Position numbers and translations under genes: made by a program. This document shows positions 54,297 through 62,576 of a stretch of 64,000 nucleotides of DNA, piece by piece. Under the pieces are notes generated by a model. That model did not search any database, was not told the DNA's origin, and saw only the letters and a program-made list of their open reading frames with translations. This DNA is from DASVFB01 sp963766345. Lineage in GTDB: Bacteria > Actinomycetota > Thermoleophilia > Gaiellales > Gaiellaceae. Position 1 is the first letter of the stretch. Every line of letters begins with the position of its first letter. Location: the NCBI GenBank assembly GCA_963766345.1, contig CAVXZL010000012.1, forward strand, positions 1,054,001 through 1,118,000, written 5' to 3'.

Positions 54297-56051
54297 ATGC
54301 GCACCTTCCGCACTCGCTCGCTCGCGCTCGCCGCGACAGGGGTCGCCTCACTTGCCGTGTTGGCATTGAGCGCGGCGGCCCCGGCTGCGACCGGGCGGGC
54401 TGACACCCTCGCTGCCTCGGCTCACAAATGCCTGGTGATGGCCGGGTCGGGCGACCCGACGTTCACCAGGAACTTCAACCCGTACGCCGGCGGCACGCTC
54501 CCGAGCAACGCGTTCGTGCAGGGCGCGATGTACGAGCCGCTGATCGTGGTTCCGGCCGGTGGGGCGAAGACGATCCCGTGGCTCGCACGGAGCTGGAAGT
54601 GGACGAACCACAACAAGACCCTCACCCTGCACATTGCGACGAACGCCAAGTGGTCGGACGGCAAGGCGCTCACCGCTGCCGACGTCGCTTACAGCCTGAC
54701 AGCCGGCCGGCAGGACGCCACGATGGACCGCATCGGCCTCGTCGGCAAGGAGAACAACGTCGCCTCGATCTCGGCCAAGGGCGCACATACGGTCGTGATC
54801 AAGCTCAAGACGACGGACTCGCAGTTCATCCCGGCGACGCTCAACCGCGTCTTCGTCGTGCCGAAGCACGTCTGGGCGAGCGTCAAGGATCCGAAGACCT
54901 TCACGAACTCGAATCCCGTCAGCTCGGGCCCGTACAACAAGATCACCCGCTTCACGGGGCAGGACTACGTCCTGAACAAGAACACGAAGTACTGGCAGAA
55001 GGGCCTGCCGAAGGTCGCATGCCTCGAGTACGTGTGGGCCGCGTCGAACGACGCCGGCATCGCGCAGATCAAGAGCGGACAGGTCGACTGGACGCACAAC
55101 TTCGTCCAGAACGTCGAGAAGACGTACGAGGCGGTCGACAAGGCGCACTACCACGCCTTCTACTCGAACAATGACTACCCGATCTCGCTCGTGTTCGACG
55201 ACACGCAGTACCCGTACAGCCTCGTCGCCTTCCGCAAGGCCGTGAGCCTCGCGATCGACCGCAACTCGGTCTGGAAGCTCGGCGAGTACGGCTACGAGAC
55301 GCCGGCGGACGCCCTCGGCCTCAGCGGGCCGGTGGCCGGAACCGGGCTCTACAGGAGCTGGGTGACCGACAAGTCGGTGAAGGCGCAGGCGAAGGCCATG
55401 GCGAAGTACGACCCGGCTGGCGCAAAGAAGACGCTCACGAACGCCGGCTTCACCTACAAGGGCAACGACCTGATGGACCCGAAGGGCAACCCTGTGAAGC
55501 TCGACATCCACGTGATCTCGGGCTGGTCGGACTGGGTCGCCTCGAACCAGATCATCACGAAGAACCTCCAGGCGATCGGCATCGACTCGAGCGTCAAGCT
55601 CGAGCCCGACTGGGGCGGCTGGGCTCCCAACGCCATGTCGACGAAGAATCCGACCCTGCTCTGGCAGGTCGCCTCGCGCGGTTCGCTGTACGGCTACTTC
55701 TACGCAAACCTGCACCAGAACGCGTACATCCCGCCGGGCGAGGATGGGACCCCGACCGGGAACTGGGAGCACTTCTCGAACGCGAAGGCGACGACCCTCC
55801 TCAACCAGTGGAAGGGCACGCTCGACGTCAAGAAGCAGCACTCGATTGCCACGCAGCTCTCGAAGATCTGGCTCCAGCAGCTCCCGATCATCCCGGTGAT
55901 GATCGGCGCGCGGTGGTCGACGTACAGCACGAAGTACTTCCACGGCTTCCCGACGGCGAAGAACTTCTACGCCGATCCGATCTTCACGACGTACCCCGAC
56001 GACATCCTGTTGTTCACACGCATCAGCCCGGGCGGGAAGGCCGGGATCTGA
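54297..56051 (+). CDS. Family-5 ABC binding protein (peptide/oligosaccharide type)
   Basis: Exported solute-binding protein of 584 residues with a signal peptide (MRTFRTRS then hydrophobic, cut near AAPAATG). The SBP_bac_5 pattern is clear: NFNPYAGGTL, MYEPLIVV, WSDGKALTAADVAYSL, VSSGPYNKI and FRKAVSLAIDR. Family 5 members bind peptides but several actinobacterial and thermophile members bind cello-oligosaccharides. A GH1 glucosidase and LacI regulators in the cluster favour a beta-glucoside. The ATG at 54297 follows AGAAAGGACC. Confidence 0.88.
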   Translation: MRTFRTRSLALAATGVASLAVLALSAAAPAATGRADTLAASAHKCLVMAGSGDPTFTRNFNPYAGGTLPSNAFVQGAMYEPLIVVPAGGAKTIPWLARSWKWTNHNKTLTLHIATNAKWSDGKALTAADVAYSLTAGRQDATMDRIGLVGKENNVASISAKGAHTVVIKLKTTDSQFIPATLNRVFVVPKHVWASVKDPKTFTNSNPVSSGPYNKITRFTGQDYVLNKNTKYWQKGLPKVACLEYVWAASNDAGIAQIKSGQVDWTHNFVQNVEKTYEAVDKAHYHAFYSNNDYPISLVFDDTQYPYSLVAFRKAVSLAIDRNSVWKLGEYGYETPADALGLSGPVAGTGLYRSWVTDKSVKAQAKAMAKYDPAGAKKTLTNAGFTYKGNDLMDPKGNPVKLDIHVISGWSDWVASNQIITKNLQAIGIDSSVKLEPDWGGWAPNAMSTKNPTLLWQVASRGSLYGYFYANLHQNAYIPPGEDGTPTGNWEHFSNAKATTLLNQWKGTLDVKKQHSIATQLSKIWLQQLPIIPVMIGARWSTYSTKYFHGFPTAKNFYADPIFTTYPDDILLFTRISPGGKAGI

Positions 56052-56075
56052 CGGTTACCTAGTCCCTCCGGAGAC

Positions 56076-56104
56076 GGTGGGCGGGGCTTCCCGCCCCGCC
56101 CACC
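56076..56104 (+). terminator. Intra-operon GC hairpin
   Basis: GGTGGGCGGGGC-TTCCC-GCCCCGCCCACC, perfect 12-base arms, between the binding-protein gene and its permease. No U-tract follows. Such hairpins after binding-protein genes often hold down downstream expression or protect upstream mRNA, giving more binding protein than permease. Confidence 0.7.
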
Positions 56105-56125
56105 GGACTTAGGCTGAGGCTCGAT

Positions 56126-57112
56126 ATGCGCTGGTTCGCCCGCCGACTTGTCTTCTACGTCTTCGCGATCTGGGTCGCGGTGACGGTCAACTTCCTGCTC
56201 CCGCGACTGATGCCGGGCGACCCGCTCGCCGGCCTGATGCAGCACATGACGCCGGCCCAGCTCGCCGCGAACCCGGGGCTCATCAACACGTACAAGGCCA
56301 TCCTGGGCGGGGGGGACAAGTCGATCTGGCAGGACTACATCACCTACCTGCACCGCATCGTCCACTTCAACTTCGGCATCTCGACGTCCAACTACCCGAC
56401 GCCTGTCTCCGAGGTCGTCGGTCGCACGCTGCCGTACTCGATCTTCCTCGTCGGCGTCGCTTTCCTGCTCGCGTTCATCATCGGCACGACGGTCGGGATG
56501 ATCGCCGCGTGGCGCCGGGGCGGCACCGTCGACAACGTCTTCGTCTCCGCCTTCATGGCCGTCGGCGCGTTCCCCGCCTTCTTCACCGCGCTGTTGGCGC
56601 TCTACTTCCTCGGGCTGAAGGCCGGCTGGTTCCCGATCCAGCACGCGTACGACACGTCGCTGACCCCGGGCTTCAGCTGGCCCTTCCTCTCGAGCGCGTT
56701 CCGGCACGCGCAGCTGCCGATGCTCGTGATCATCGCCGCGTACGCCGGCGGCTGGGTGCTGAACATGCGCACCGTGATGATCAACACGATCGGCGAGGAC
56801 TACGTCACGATGGCGCAGGCCAAGGGGCTGAGCGACCGCCGCGTGATGACGCTGTATGCGGGCCGCAACGCGATCCTGCCGCCGCTGAACGGCTTCGCCG
56901 CGCTCTTCGCGAGCGCGGTCGGTGGCCTCGTCTTCATCGAGTTCATCTTCAGCTATCCGGGAGTCGGCTGGACGCTGCAGCAGGCGGTGCTCGGCAACGA
57001 CTACGCGCTCGCGCAGGCGCTGCTCGTCGTCCTCTCGGTTTGCGTGATCCTGGCGAACCTGATCATGGACATCCTCAACCTGATCCTCGACCCGCGCCTG
57101 AGGCAGAGCTGA
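56126..57112 (+). CDS. Family-5 ABC permease (DppB-like)
   Basis: Inner-membrane permease of 328 residues. The N-terminus MRWFARRLVFYVFAIWVAVTVNF and PRLMPGDPLAGL are typical of DppB/OppB. The EAA loop (YVTMAQAKGLSDRRVMTLYAGRNAILPPL) and about six helices are visible. Its stop overlaps the next permease's ATG (TGATG). Confidence 0.9.
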   Translation: MRWFARRLVFYVFAIWVAVTVNFLLPRLMPGDPLAGLMQHMTPAQLAANPGLINTYKAILGGGDKSIWQDYITYLHRIVHFNFGISTSNYPTPVSEVVGRTLPYSIFLVGVAFLLAFIIGTTVGMIAAWRRGGTVDNVFVSAFMAVGAFPAFFTALLALYFLGLKAGWFPIQHAYDTSLTPGFSWPFLSSAFRHAQLPMLVIIAAYAGGWVLNMRTVMINTIGEDYVTMAQAKGLSDRRVMTLYAGRNAILPPLNGFAALFASAVGGLVFIEFIFSYPGVGWTLQQAVLGNDYALAQALLVVLSVCVILANLIMDILNLILDPRLRQS

Positions 57113-58125
57113 TGTCCCAGATCGAACCCGCGACGCAGCTCGACCCGACGCTCGAGATCCGCCTCGTGGCCGCGCCGAAGAAGGTCCGCGGCGGCCTCCG
57201 CGTTCCGGGCTGGCTCGTGCTCCTCTGGCGCAACCCGAAGTCGCGGCTCGGGCTGACCATGCTCACGTTCGTCGTGACCATCGCGGTGATCGCGCCGTAC
57301 ATCTCGGTCGGCGACCCGAACGGGTTCAACCTGCTCGCCGCGCGGCAGGCGCCGTCCTGGCACCACCTCTTCGGCACGACCGACCAGGGCAGCGACATCT
57401 TCTCGCAGGTCGTCCTCGGAGCACGGCGCTCGCTCCTGCTCGGCCTGGGCGCGGCGGCGCTCGCAACCGGCATCGCTGCGATTCTCGGCATCACTGCCGC
57501 CTACTCGGGCGGCGTCGTCGACGACGTCATCAACTTCCTGATCAACGTCTTCCTGACGATCCCGGCGATCCCGCTGCTGATCGTCATCTCCGGCTATCTG
57601 AAGACGCGCGGGATGAGCACGATGATCGGGGTGCTCGCGATCGTGCTCTGGGCGTTCGAGGCGCGGATCCTGCGCGGGCAGGCGCTGCTGCTGAAGAACC
57701 GCGACTTCGTGCTCGCCGCGAAGGCGGCGGGGGAGTCGCGGCGGCGCATCGTCTTCGGAGAGCTGATGCCGAACATGATCAGCCGTATCGCGGCGGCCTT
57801 CGTGCTCGTCTTCTACATCGCCCTGCTCACCGACGCGGGCCTCGAGTTCCTCGGCCTCGGCGACATGGCGAAGACGAGCTGGGGCGTCACGATGTACTGG
57901 GCGCAGACGAACTCGACCGTGCTGCAGGGCGAGTGGTGGCCGTTCTTCTTCCCGGGCGCGGCGCTCGCGTTCACCGTGCTCGCGCTCACACTCGTGCTTG
58001 CGGGAATCGACGAGGTGAGCAATCCGAGGCTCCGGACCGAAAAGAAGCCGCGGCGCGTGCGGAGCCGCATGGTCGCGGCGCTCGTCGGCGGCCGGGCCGT
58101 CCGCTCCGCCGAGGAGGGCGTGTGA
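57112..58125 (+). CDS. Family-5 ABC permease (DppC-like)
   Basis: Permease of 337 residues. The N-terminal soluble part (about 35 residues) precedes the first helix at WRNPKSRLGLTMLTFVVTI. HHLFGTTDQGSDIFSQVVLGARRSL is the conserved DppC block, and the EAA loop is FVLAAKAAGESRRRIVFGELMPN. A long charged C-terminal tail is present. It is coupled to both neighbours by short overlaps. Confidence 0.9.
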   Translation: MSQIEPATQLDPTLEIRLVAAPKKVRGGLRVPGWLVLLWRNPKSRLGLTMLTFVVTIAVIAPYISVGDPNGFNLLAARQAPSWHHLFGTTDQGSDIFSQVVLGARRSLLLGLGAAALATGIAAILGITAAYSGGVVDDVINFLINVFLTIPAIPLLIVISGYLKTRGMSTMIGVLAIVLWAFEARILRGQALLLKNRDFVLAAKAAGESRRRIVFGELMPNMISRIAAAFVLVFYIALLTDAGLEFLGLGDMAKTSWGVTMYWAQTNSTVLQGEWWPFFFPGAALAFTVLALTLVLAGIDEVSNPRLRTEKKPRRVRSRMVAALVGGRAVRSAEEGV

Positions 58126-59160
58126 CGGCTCTCGCCGAATCTCGGGTCGTGCCCACGGCGACCCGGCCTGCGACCGACGCCTTGCTCGAGCTGCGCAAGC
58201 TCACCGTCGAATACGGCGTCGAGCGGCCGGCGCGCGCCGTCGACGGCATCGACCTCGAGATCAGGGAGGGCGAGATCCTCGGTCTCGCCGGCGAGTCGGG
58301 CTGCGGCAAGACGACGGTCGCGAACGCCGTCCTCCAGATGGTGAAGCCGCCCGGACGGATCGTCGGCGGCAACGTCCTGTTTCGCGGCGAGGAGCTGATC
58401 GGCAAGAAGGCCGAAGAGCTGCGCAGGTACCGCTGGCGCAACGTGTCGATGGTCTTCCAGAGCGCGATGAACGCGCTCAACCCGGTGATGCGCGTCGGCG
58501 ACCAGTTCGTCGACACGATGCGCGCCCACGAGAAGATCGACAAACGGCATGCGCTCGTCCGCGCAGGGCGAGCTGCTCGAGCAGGTCGGCATCGACAAGC
58601 GGCGCCTGCGCTCGTATCCGCACGAGCTCTCCGGCGGCATGCGCCAGCGGGTGATCATCGCGATCGCGCTCTCGCTCAGCCCCGAGCTGATCATCATGGA
58701 CGAGCCGACGACCGCGCTCGACGTCGTCGTGCAGCGTGAGATCCTGCAGCAGATCGACGCGCTCAAGCGCGAGTTCGGCTTCGCGGTGCTGTTCATCACG
58801 CACGATCTCTCGCTGCTGCTCGAGTTCGCCGACCGGATCTCGATCATGTATGCGGGCGAGCTCATCGAGACCGCGACCGCCGCGCAGCTGGCGACGAACC
58901 CGCTGCACCCGTACACGCAGGGGCTGCTCAAGTCGTTCCCGCCGCTCACGGGCCCTCTCGAACGGCTGACCGGGATTCCCGGCTCGCCCCCCGACCTCCG
59001 CGACCCGCCGCCGGGCTGCCGGTTCAACCCGCGCTGCCCGTACTGCGATCCCGAGCGCGTCTCGCTCTACATCCGTCAGACGACCGAGCGTCCGGTGCTG
59101 CGCGAGATCGAGCCGGGGCACGAGGTCGCCTGCCATCTCGTCGCAGGAGACGCCGAATGA
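58122..59160 (+). CDS. Family-5 ABC ATPase (DppD-like, frameshifted)
   Basis: ATPase of 345 residues after removing one extra G in the GGG at 58564-58566. Walker A is GESGCGKTTVAN, the Q-loop is MVFQSAMNALNPV, the signature LSGGMRQRV, Walker B LIIMDEPTTALD and the switch THD. A C-terminal cysteine-rich oligopeptide motif (CRFNPRCPYCDPERV) is typical of Opp/Dpp ATPases and may bind an Fe-S cluster. GTG at 58122 overlaps the permease stop. Confidence 0.88.
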
Positions 59161-60158
59161 CGGCCGGCGCCCCGATCGAGGTTCGCAGCCTCACGAAGCA
59201 CTTCCCCGTGGGAAGCGCGCTGCACCGCTCCCGCCTGCACGCGGTCGACGACGTCTCGTTCGAGCTGCGTCCGGGGACGGTCACCGCGCTCGTCGGCGAG
59301 AGCGGGAGCGGGAAGAGCACGGTCGCGCGGATCCTCGCGCGGCTGATCGAGCCGAGCGGCGGCAACGTCCTCTTCGAGGGAGGCGACTTCACGAAGGTGC
59401 GCGGACGGCACGACGACCTGCACTACCGCTCGCAGGTGCAGATCATCTTCCAGGACCCGTTCGGCTCGCTGAACCCGGTCAAGACCGTCCACCACCACCT
59501 CGCGCGCCCGTTGCGGATTCACCATGTCGTTCCGCGCGACCGCATCGACGAGCGCGTCCACGAGCTGCTCGAGGGCGTCGGGCTCGTGCCGGCCGACGAG
59601 ATCGCAGCCAAGTATCCGCACGAGCTCTCCGGCGGCCAGCGTCAGCGCGTCGCGATCGCGCGCGCGCTCGCGGTCGAGCCGAAGGTCGTCCTCGCCGACG
59701 AGCCGACGAGCATGCTCGACGTCTCGATCCGGATCGGGATCCTGAACCTGATGACGAAGCTGAAGGAGGAACATCAGATCGCGTTCCTCTACGTCACGCA
59801 CGACCTCTCGGGCGCGCGCTACGTCGCCGACGACATCCTCGTCATGTACGCGGGCCAGATCGTCGAGCAGGGGCCCGTCGAGGAGGTGCTCGCGAACCCG
59901 CTGCATCCGTACACGCGGCTGCTCCTCAAGGCGGCACCCGACTCGGCGAAGGCGCTGCACGCCGAGCACATCGAGCAGCGGGCCGCCGGAACCGCGTCGG
60001 CCTCGATCGCGCCTCCCGAGGGCTGCCGCTTCGTCGCCCGGTGTCCGCTGGCAATCGCGGCGTGCTCGCAGGTAACGCCGCAACTCGTCGAAGCGCTGCC
60101 CGAGCACGCCGCGCGCTGTCACGTCACCGCACCGTCAACCGCACCGTCAACCATCTGA
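59157..60158 (+). CDS. Family-5 ABC ATPase (DppF-like)
   Basis: Partner ATPase of 333 residues. Walker A GESGSGKSTVAR, Q-loop IIFQDPFGSLNPV, signature LSGGQRQRV, Walker B VVLADEPTSMLD and switch THD. The C-terminal CRFVARCPLAIAAC motif matches the cysteine region of the partner. The ATG overlaps the end of the DppD-like gene by four bases. With the binding protein and two permeases it makes a full importer. Confidence 0.92.
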   Translation: MTAGAPIEVRSLTKHFPVGSALHRSRLHAVDDVSFELRPGTVTALVGESGSGKSTVARILARLIEPSGGNVLFEGGDFTKVRGRHDDLHYRSQVQIIFQDPFGSLNPVKTVHHHLARPLRIHHVVPRDRIDERVHELLEGVGLVPADEIAAKYPHELSGGQRQRVAIARALAVEPKVVLADEPTSMLDVSIRIGILNLMTKLKEEHQIAFLYVTHDLSGARYVADDILVMYAGQIVEQGPVEEVLANPLHPYTRLLLKAAPDSAKALHAEHIEQRAAGTASASIAPPEGCRFVARCPLAIAACSQVTPQLVEALPEHAARCHVTAPSTAPSTI

Positions 60159-60174
60159 GCGAGAGAGGATTCCC

Positions 60175-61536
60175 ATGGCTACCGACACAGCGACATTTCC
60201 CGACGACTTCCGCTGGGGGGCGGCCACGGCCTCTTACCAGATCGAGGGAGCGGCGCACGAGAACGGGCGCGGCGAGAGCGTCTGGGATCGCTTCGCCGCG
60301 ACGCCCGGCAAGGTGCGGAACGGCGACACCGGCGAGATCGCGTGCGACTTCTATCACCGCTACCGCGGTGACATCGCGTTGATGAAGGAGCTCGGGCTCG
60401 ACGCATTCCGTTTCTCGATCGCGTGGCCTCGCGTGCTTCCCGAGGGCCGCGGCCGCGTCAACGCCGCCGGCCTCGACTTCTACGACCGTCTCGTAGACGA
60501 GCTGCTCGCGCACGGGATCGAGCCGTTCGCGACGCTCTTCCACTGGGACACGCCGCAGGCGCTCGAGGACGCAGGCGGATGGCCGGTGCGCGCGACGGCC
60601 GAAGCGTTCGTCGAGTACACCGAGGCGGTCGTCGAGCGCCTCGGCGACCGCGTCCACCACTGGATGACGCACAACGAGCCGTGGGTCTGCGCGTGGATCG
60701 GGCACGCGTGGGGCGAGCACGCGCCCGGGCGGAAGAGCGAGGCCGACGCGGTCGCGGCCGCGCATCACCTGCTCCTGTCGCACGGCTGGGCGGTGCAGGC
60801 GATCCGCCGCGCGCGCCCCGACGCGAAGGTCGGGCTCAGCCTCAACCTGGCACACGCCTATCCGGCTTCGGACTCGCCGGAGGACGAGGCCGCCGCGTGG
60901 CACGTCGACGGCGGTGGGAACCGCTGGTTCCTCGACCCGATCTTCCGCGGCGCGTACCCGGCAGACCTCCTCGAGCGCAACGCGATCGTCGAGCCGCTGA
61001 TCGGGGACGGCGACCTCGAGGCGATCGCGACGCCGATCGACTTCCTCGGCGTCAACAACTACTTCCGCTTCGTCGTCGGCGCCGGCGCCGAGGGGCCGCG
61101 GTTCGTGAGCAATCCCGAGGCGCTGCACACCGACATGGGCTGGGAGGTGTACCCCGACGGCCTGCACGCGCTTCTCACGCGCGTCGCCGACGAGTACGCA
61201 CCGTCCGCGATCTACGTGACGGAGAACGGCGCCGCGTTCGGAGACGTCCGCGGGCACGACGGGCGGGTCCACGACCCCGAGCGGACGGAGTACCTCCAGA
61301 CGCACGTCGACGCGGTCGGGCGCGCGGTTGCCGACGGCGTGCCGGTCAAGGGCTACTTCGTGTGGAGCCTGCTCGACAACTTCGAGTGGGCGCACGGCTA
61401 CTCGAAGCGGTTCGGCATCGTCTACGTCGACTATCCGACGCTCGAGCGAGTGCCGAAGGACAGCTTCTACTGGTACCGCGACTTCATCGCGAGCCGCCGC
61501 GGCGCGCCGCGGCCGTCACCCGTCGCCGCGGGCTGA
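60175..61536 (+). CDS. GH1 beta-glucosidase
   Basis: Cytoplasmic glycosidase of 453 residues that splits beta-glucosides after import. Glu168 in MTHNEPW is the acid/base and Glu350 in YVTENGAAF the nucleophile; the N-terminal FRWGAATASYQIEG is the GH1 signature. There is no signal peptide. GAGAGAGGA before the ATG is a fair ribosome site. It follows the transporter by 16 bases, so the imported substrate is most likely cellobiose or another beta-glucoside. The tail overlaps the convergent LacI gene by 21 bases. Confidence 0.95.
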   Translation: MATDTATFPDDFRWGAATASYQIEGAAHENGRGESVWDRFAATPGKVRNGDTGEIACDFYHRYRGDIALMKELGLDAFRFSIAWPRVLPEGRGRVNAAGLDFYDRLVDELLAHGIEPFATLFHWDTPQALEDAGGWPVRATAEAFVEYTEAVVERLGDRVHHWMTHNEPWVCAWIGHAWGEHAPGRKSEADAVAAAHHLLLSHGWAVQAIRRARPDAKVGLSLNLAHAYPASDSPEDEAAAWHVDGGGNRWFLDPIFRGAYPADLLERNAIVEPLIGDGDLEAIATPIDFLGVNNYFRFVVGAGAEGPRFVSNPEALHTDMGWEVYPDGLHALLTRVADEYAPSAIYVTENGAAFGDVRGHDGRVHDPERTEYLQTHVDAVGRAVADGVPVKGYFVWSLLDNFEWAHGYSKRFGIVYVDYPTLERVPKDSFYWYRDFIASRRGAPRPSPVAAG

Positions 61537-62514
61537 CGAAGCCCGCACGACGAGCTCGACGGGGACGACCGCTCTTCGCGGCCGCGCGTCGGGCTGCTCG
61601 ATCAAGGCGATTGCGCTCGTTGCCGCCAGCAGCCCGAGCTCCTGGCGGTCCTGCCTGATCGTCGTCAGCGGCGGGTGCGCGAGGGCCGCCGCCTCGAGGT
61701 CGTCGAAGCCGACGACGGCCACGTCGCGACCGGGCCGTCGTCCCGACTCCCAGATCGCCTGCAGCGCGGCGAGGGCCATGAGGTCGGACGCCGCGACGAT
61801 CGCCGTCGGCGGCTCCGGCAGCGCGAGCAGTGCGCACGTCTCGCGGTAGCCCGAAGCGGAGGAGAAGTCGCCTTCGCGTACGTGCTCGTCGGGAAGCTCG
61901 AGGCCGAGGCGCTCGACCTCGTGCCGGAAAGCGCCGAGACGTTCCGCGCCGGCGGTCGTGTTCTGCGCGCCCGCGATGTGAGCGATCCTCCGGTGCCCGA
62001 GCGCGTGCAGGTGTGCGAGCGCCAGGCGCACGCCGCCGGCGTGATCTGAGCCGACGAACGCTGCCCGTGGCACGGGGCAGCGCACGTCGACGCCGACGAG
62101 CGGGATCCGCCGCCGCGCGAGCTCGGCGATGAGCGGATCGTCGTCGTCCACGCCGATGAGCACGGCGGCGTCGAAGCGATGGGCGAGGCCGTCGCCGGCC
62201 GCGAGCAGCAGCGGCTCGTAGCCGTCCTGACCGAGGCGCCGCGAGATCGCCGCGAGGACTTTGCCGAAGAAGATCAGCGAGAGGTCGCGGTGGCCGGCGT
62301 TGTCGCCGACGACCACTCCGACGAGTCGCGTCCGCTGCGAGCCGAGCGCGCGGGCAGCCGGGTCGACGCTGTACCCGAGGTCGCGCGCCGCCACACGGAC
62401 GCGTTCGCGAGTCGCGCCGCTGACATCGTCCTTGTCGTTGAGCGCGCGCGAGACGGTCGCGATCGACACTCCCGCTTCGCGGGCGACGTCGCGAATCGTC
62501 GGCCGCTCGCTCAT
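61516..62514 (-). CDS. LacI-family transcription regulator 2
   Basis: Regulator of 332 residues. The HTH (TIRDVAREAGVSIATVSRALN) is followed by the hinge GYSVDPAARALGSQRT and a sugar-binding domain with a clear VGFDDLEAAA. It is convergent with the glucosidase and divergent from the MFS gene (about 62 bases), so it may govern the exporter, the glucosidase or both. No operator resembling those at 54131 and 54219 was found beside it. Confidence 0.9.
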   Translation of the reverse strand: MSERPTIRDVAREAGVSIATVSRALNDKDDVSGATRERVRVAARDLGYSVDPAARALGSQRTRLVGVVVGDNAGHRDLSLIFFGKVLAAISRRLGQDGYEPLLLAAGDGLAHRFDAAVLIGVDDDDPLIAELARRRIPLVGVDVRCPVPRAAFVGSDHAGGVRLALAHLHALGHRRIAHIAGAQNTTAGAERLGAFRHEVERLGLELPDEHVREGDFSSASGYRETCALLALPEPPTAIVAASDLMALAALQAIWESGRRPGRDVAVVGFDDLEAAALAHPPLTTIRQDRQELGLLAATSAIALIEQPDARPRRAVVPVELVVRASSARGDG

Positions 62515-62576
62515 CTCGTCGACGATAGCGACGACGCGACCGCCGCAGCCCTGGCCGTTTCTGCAACCCTAGGCGC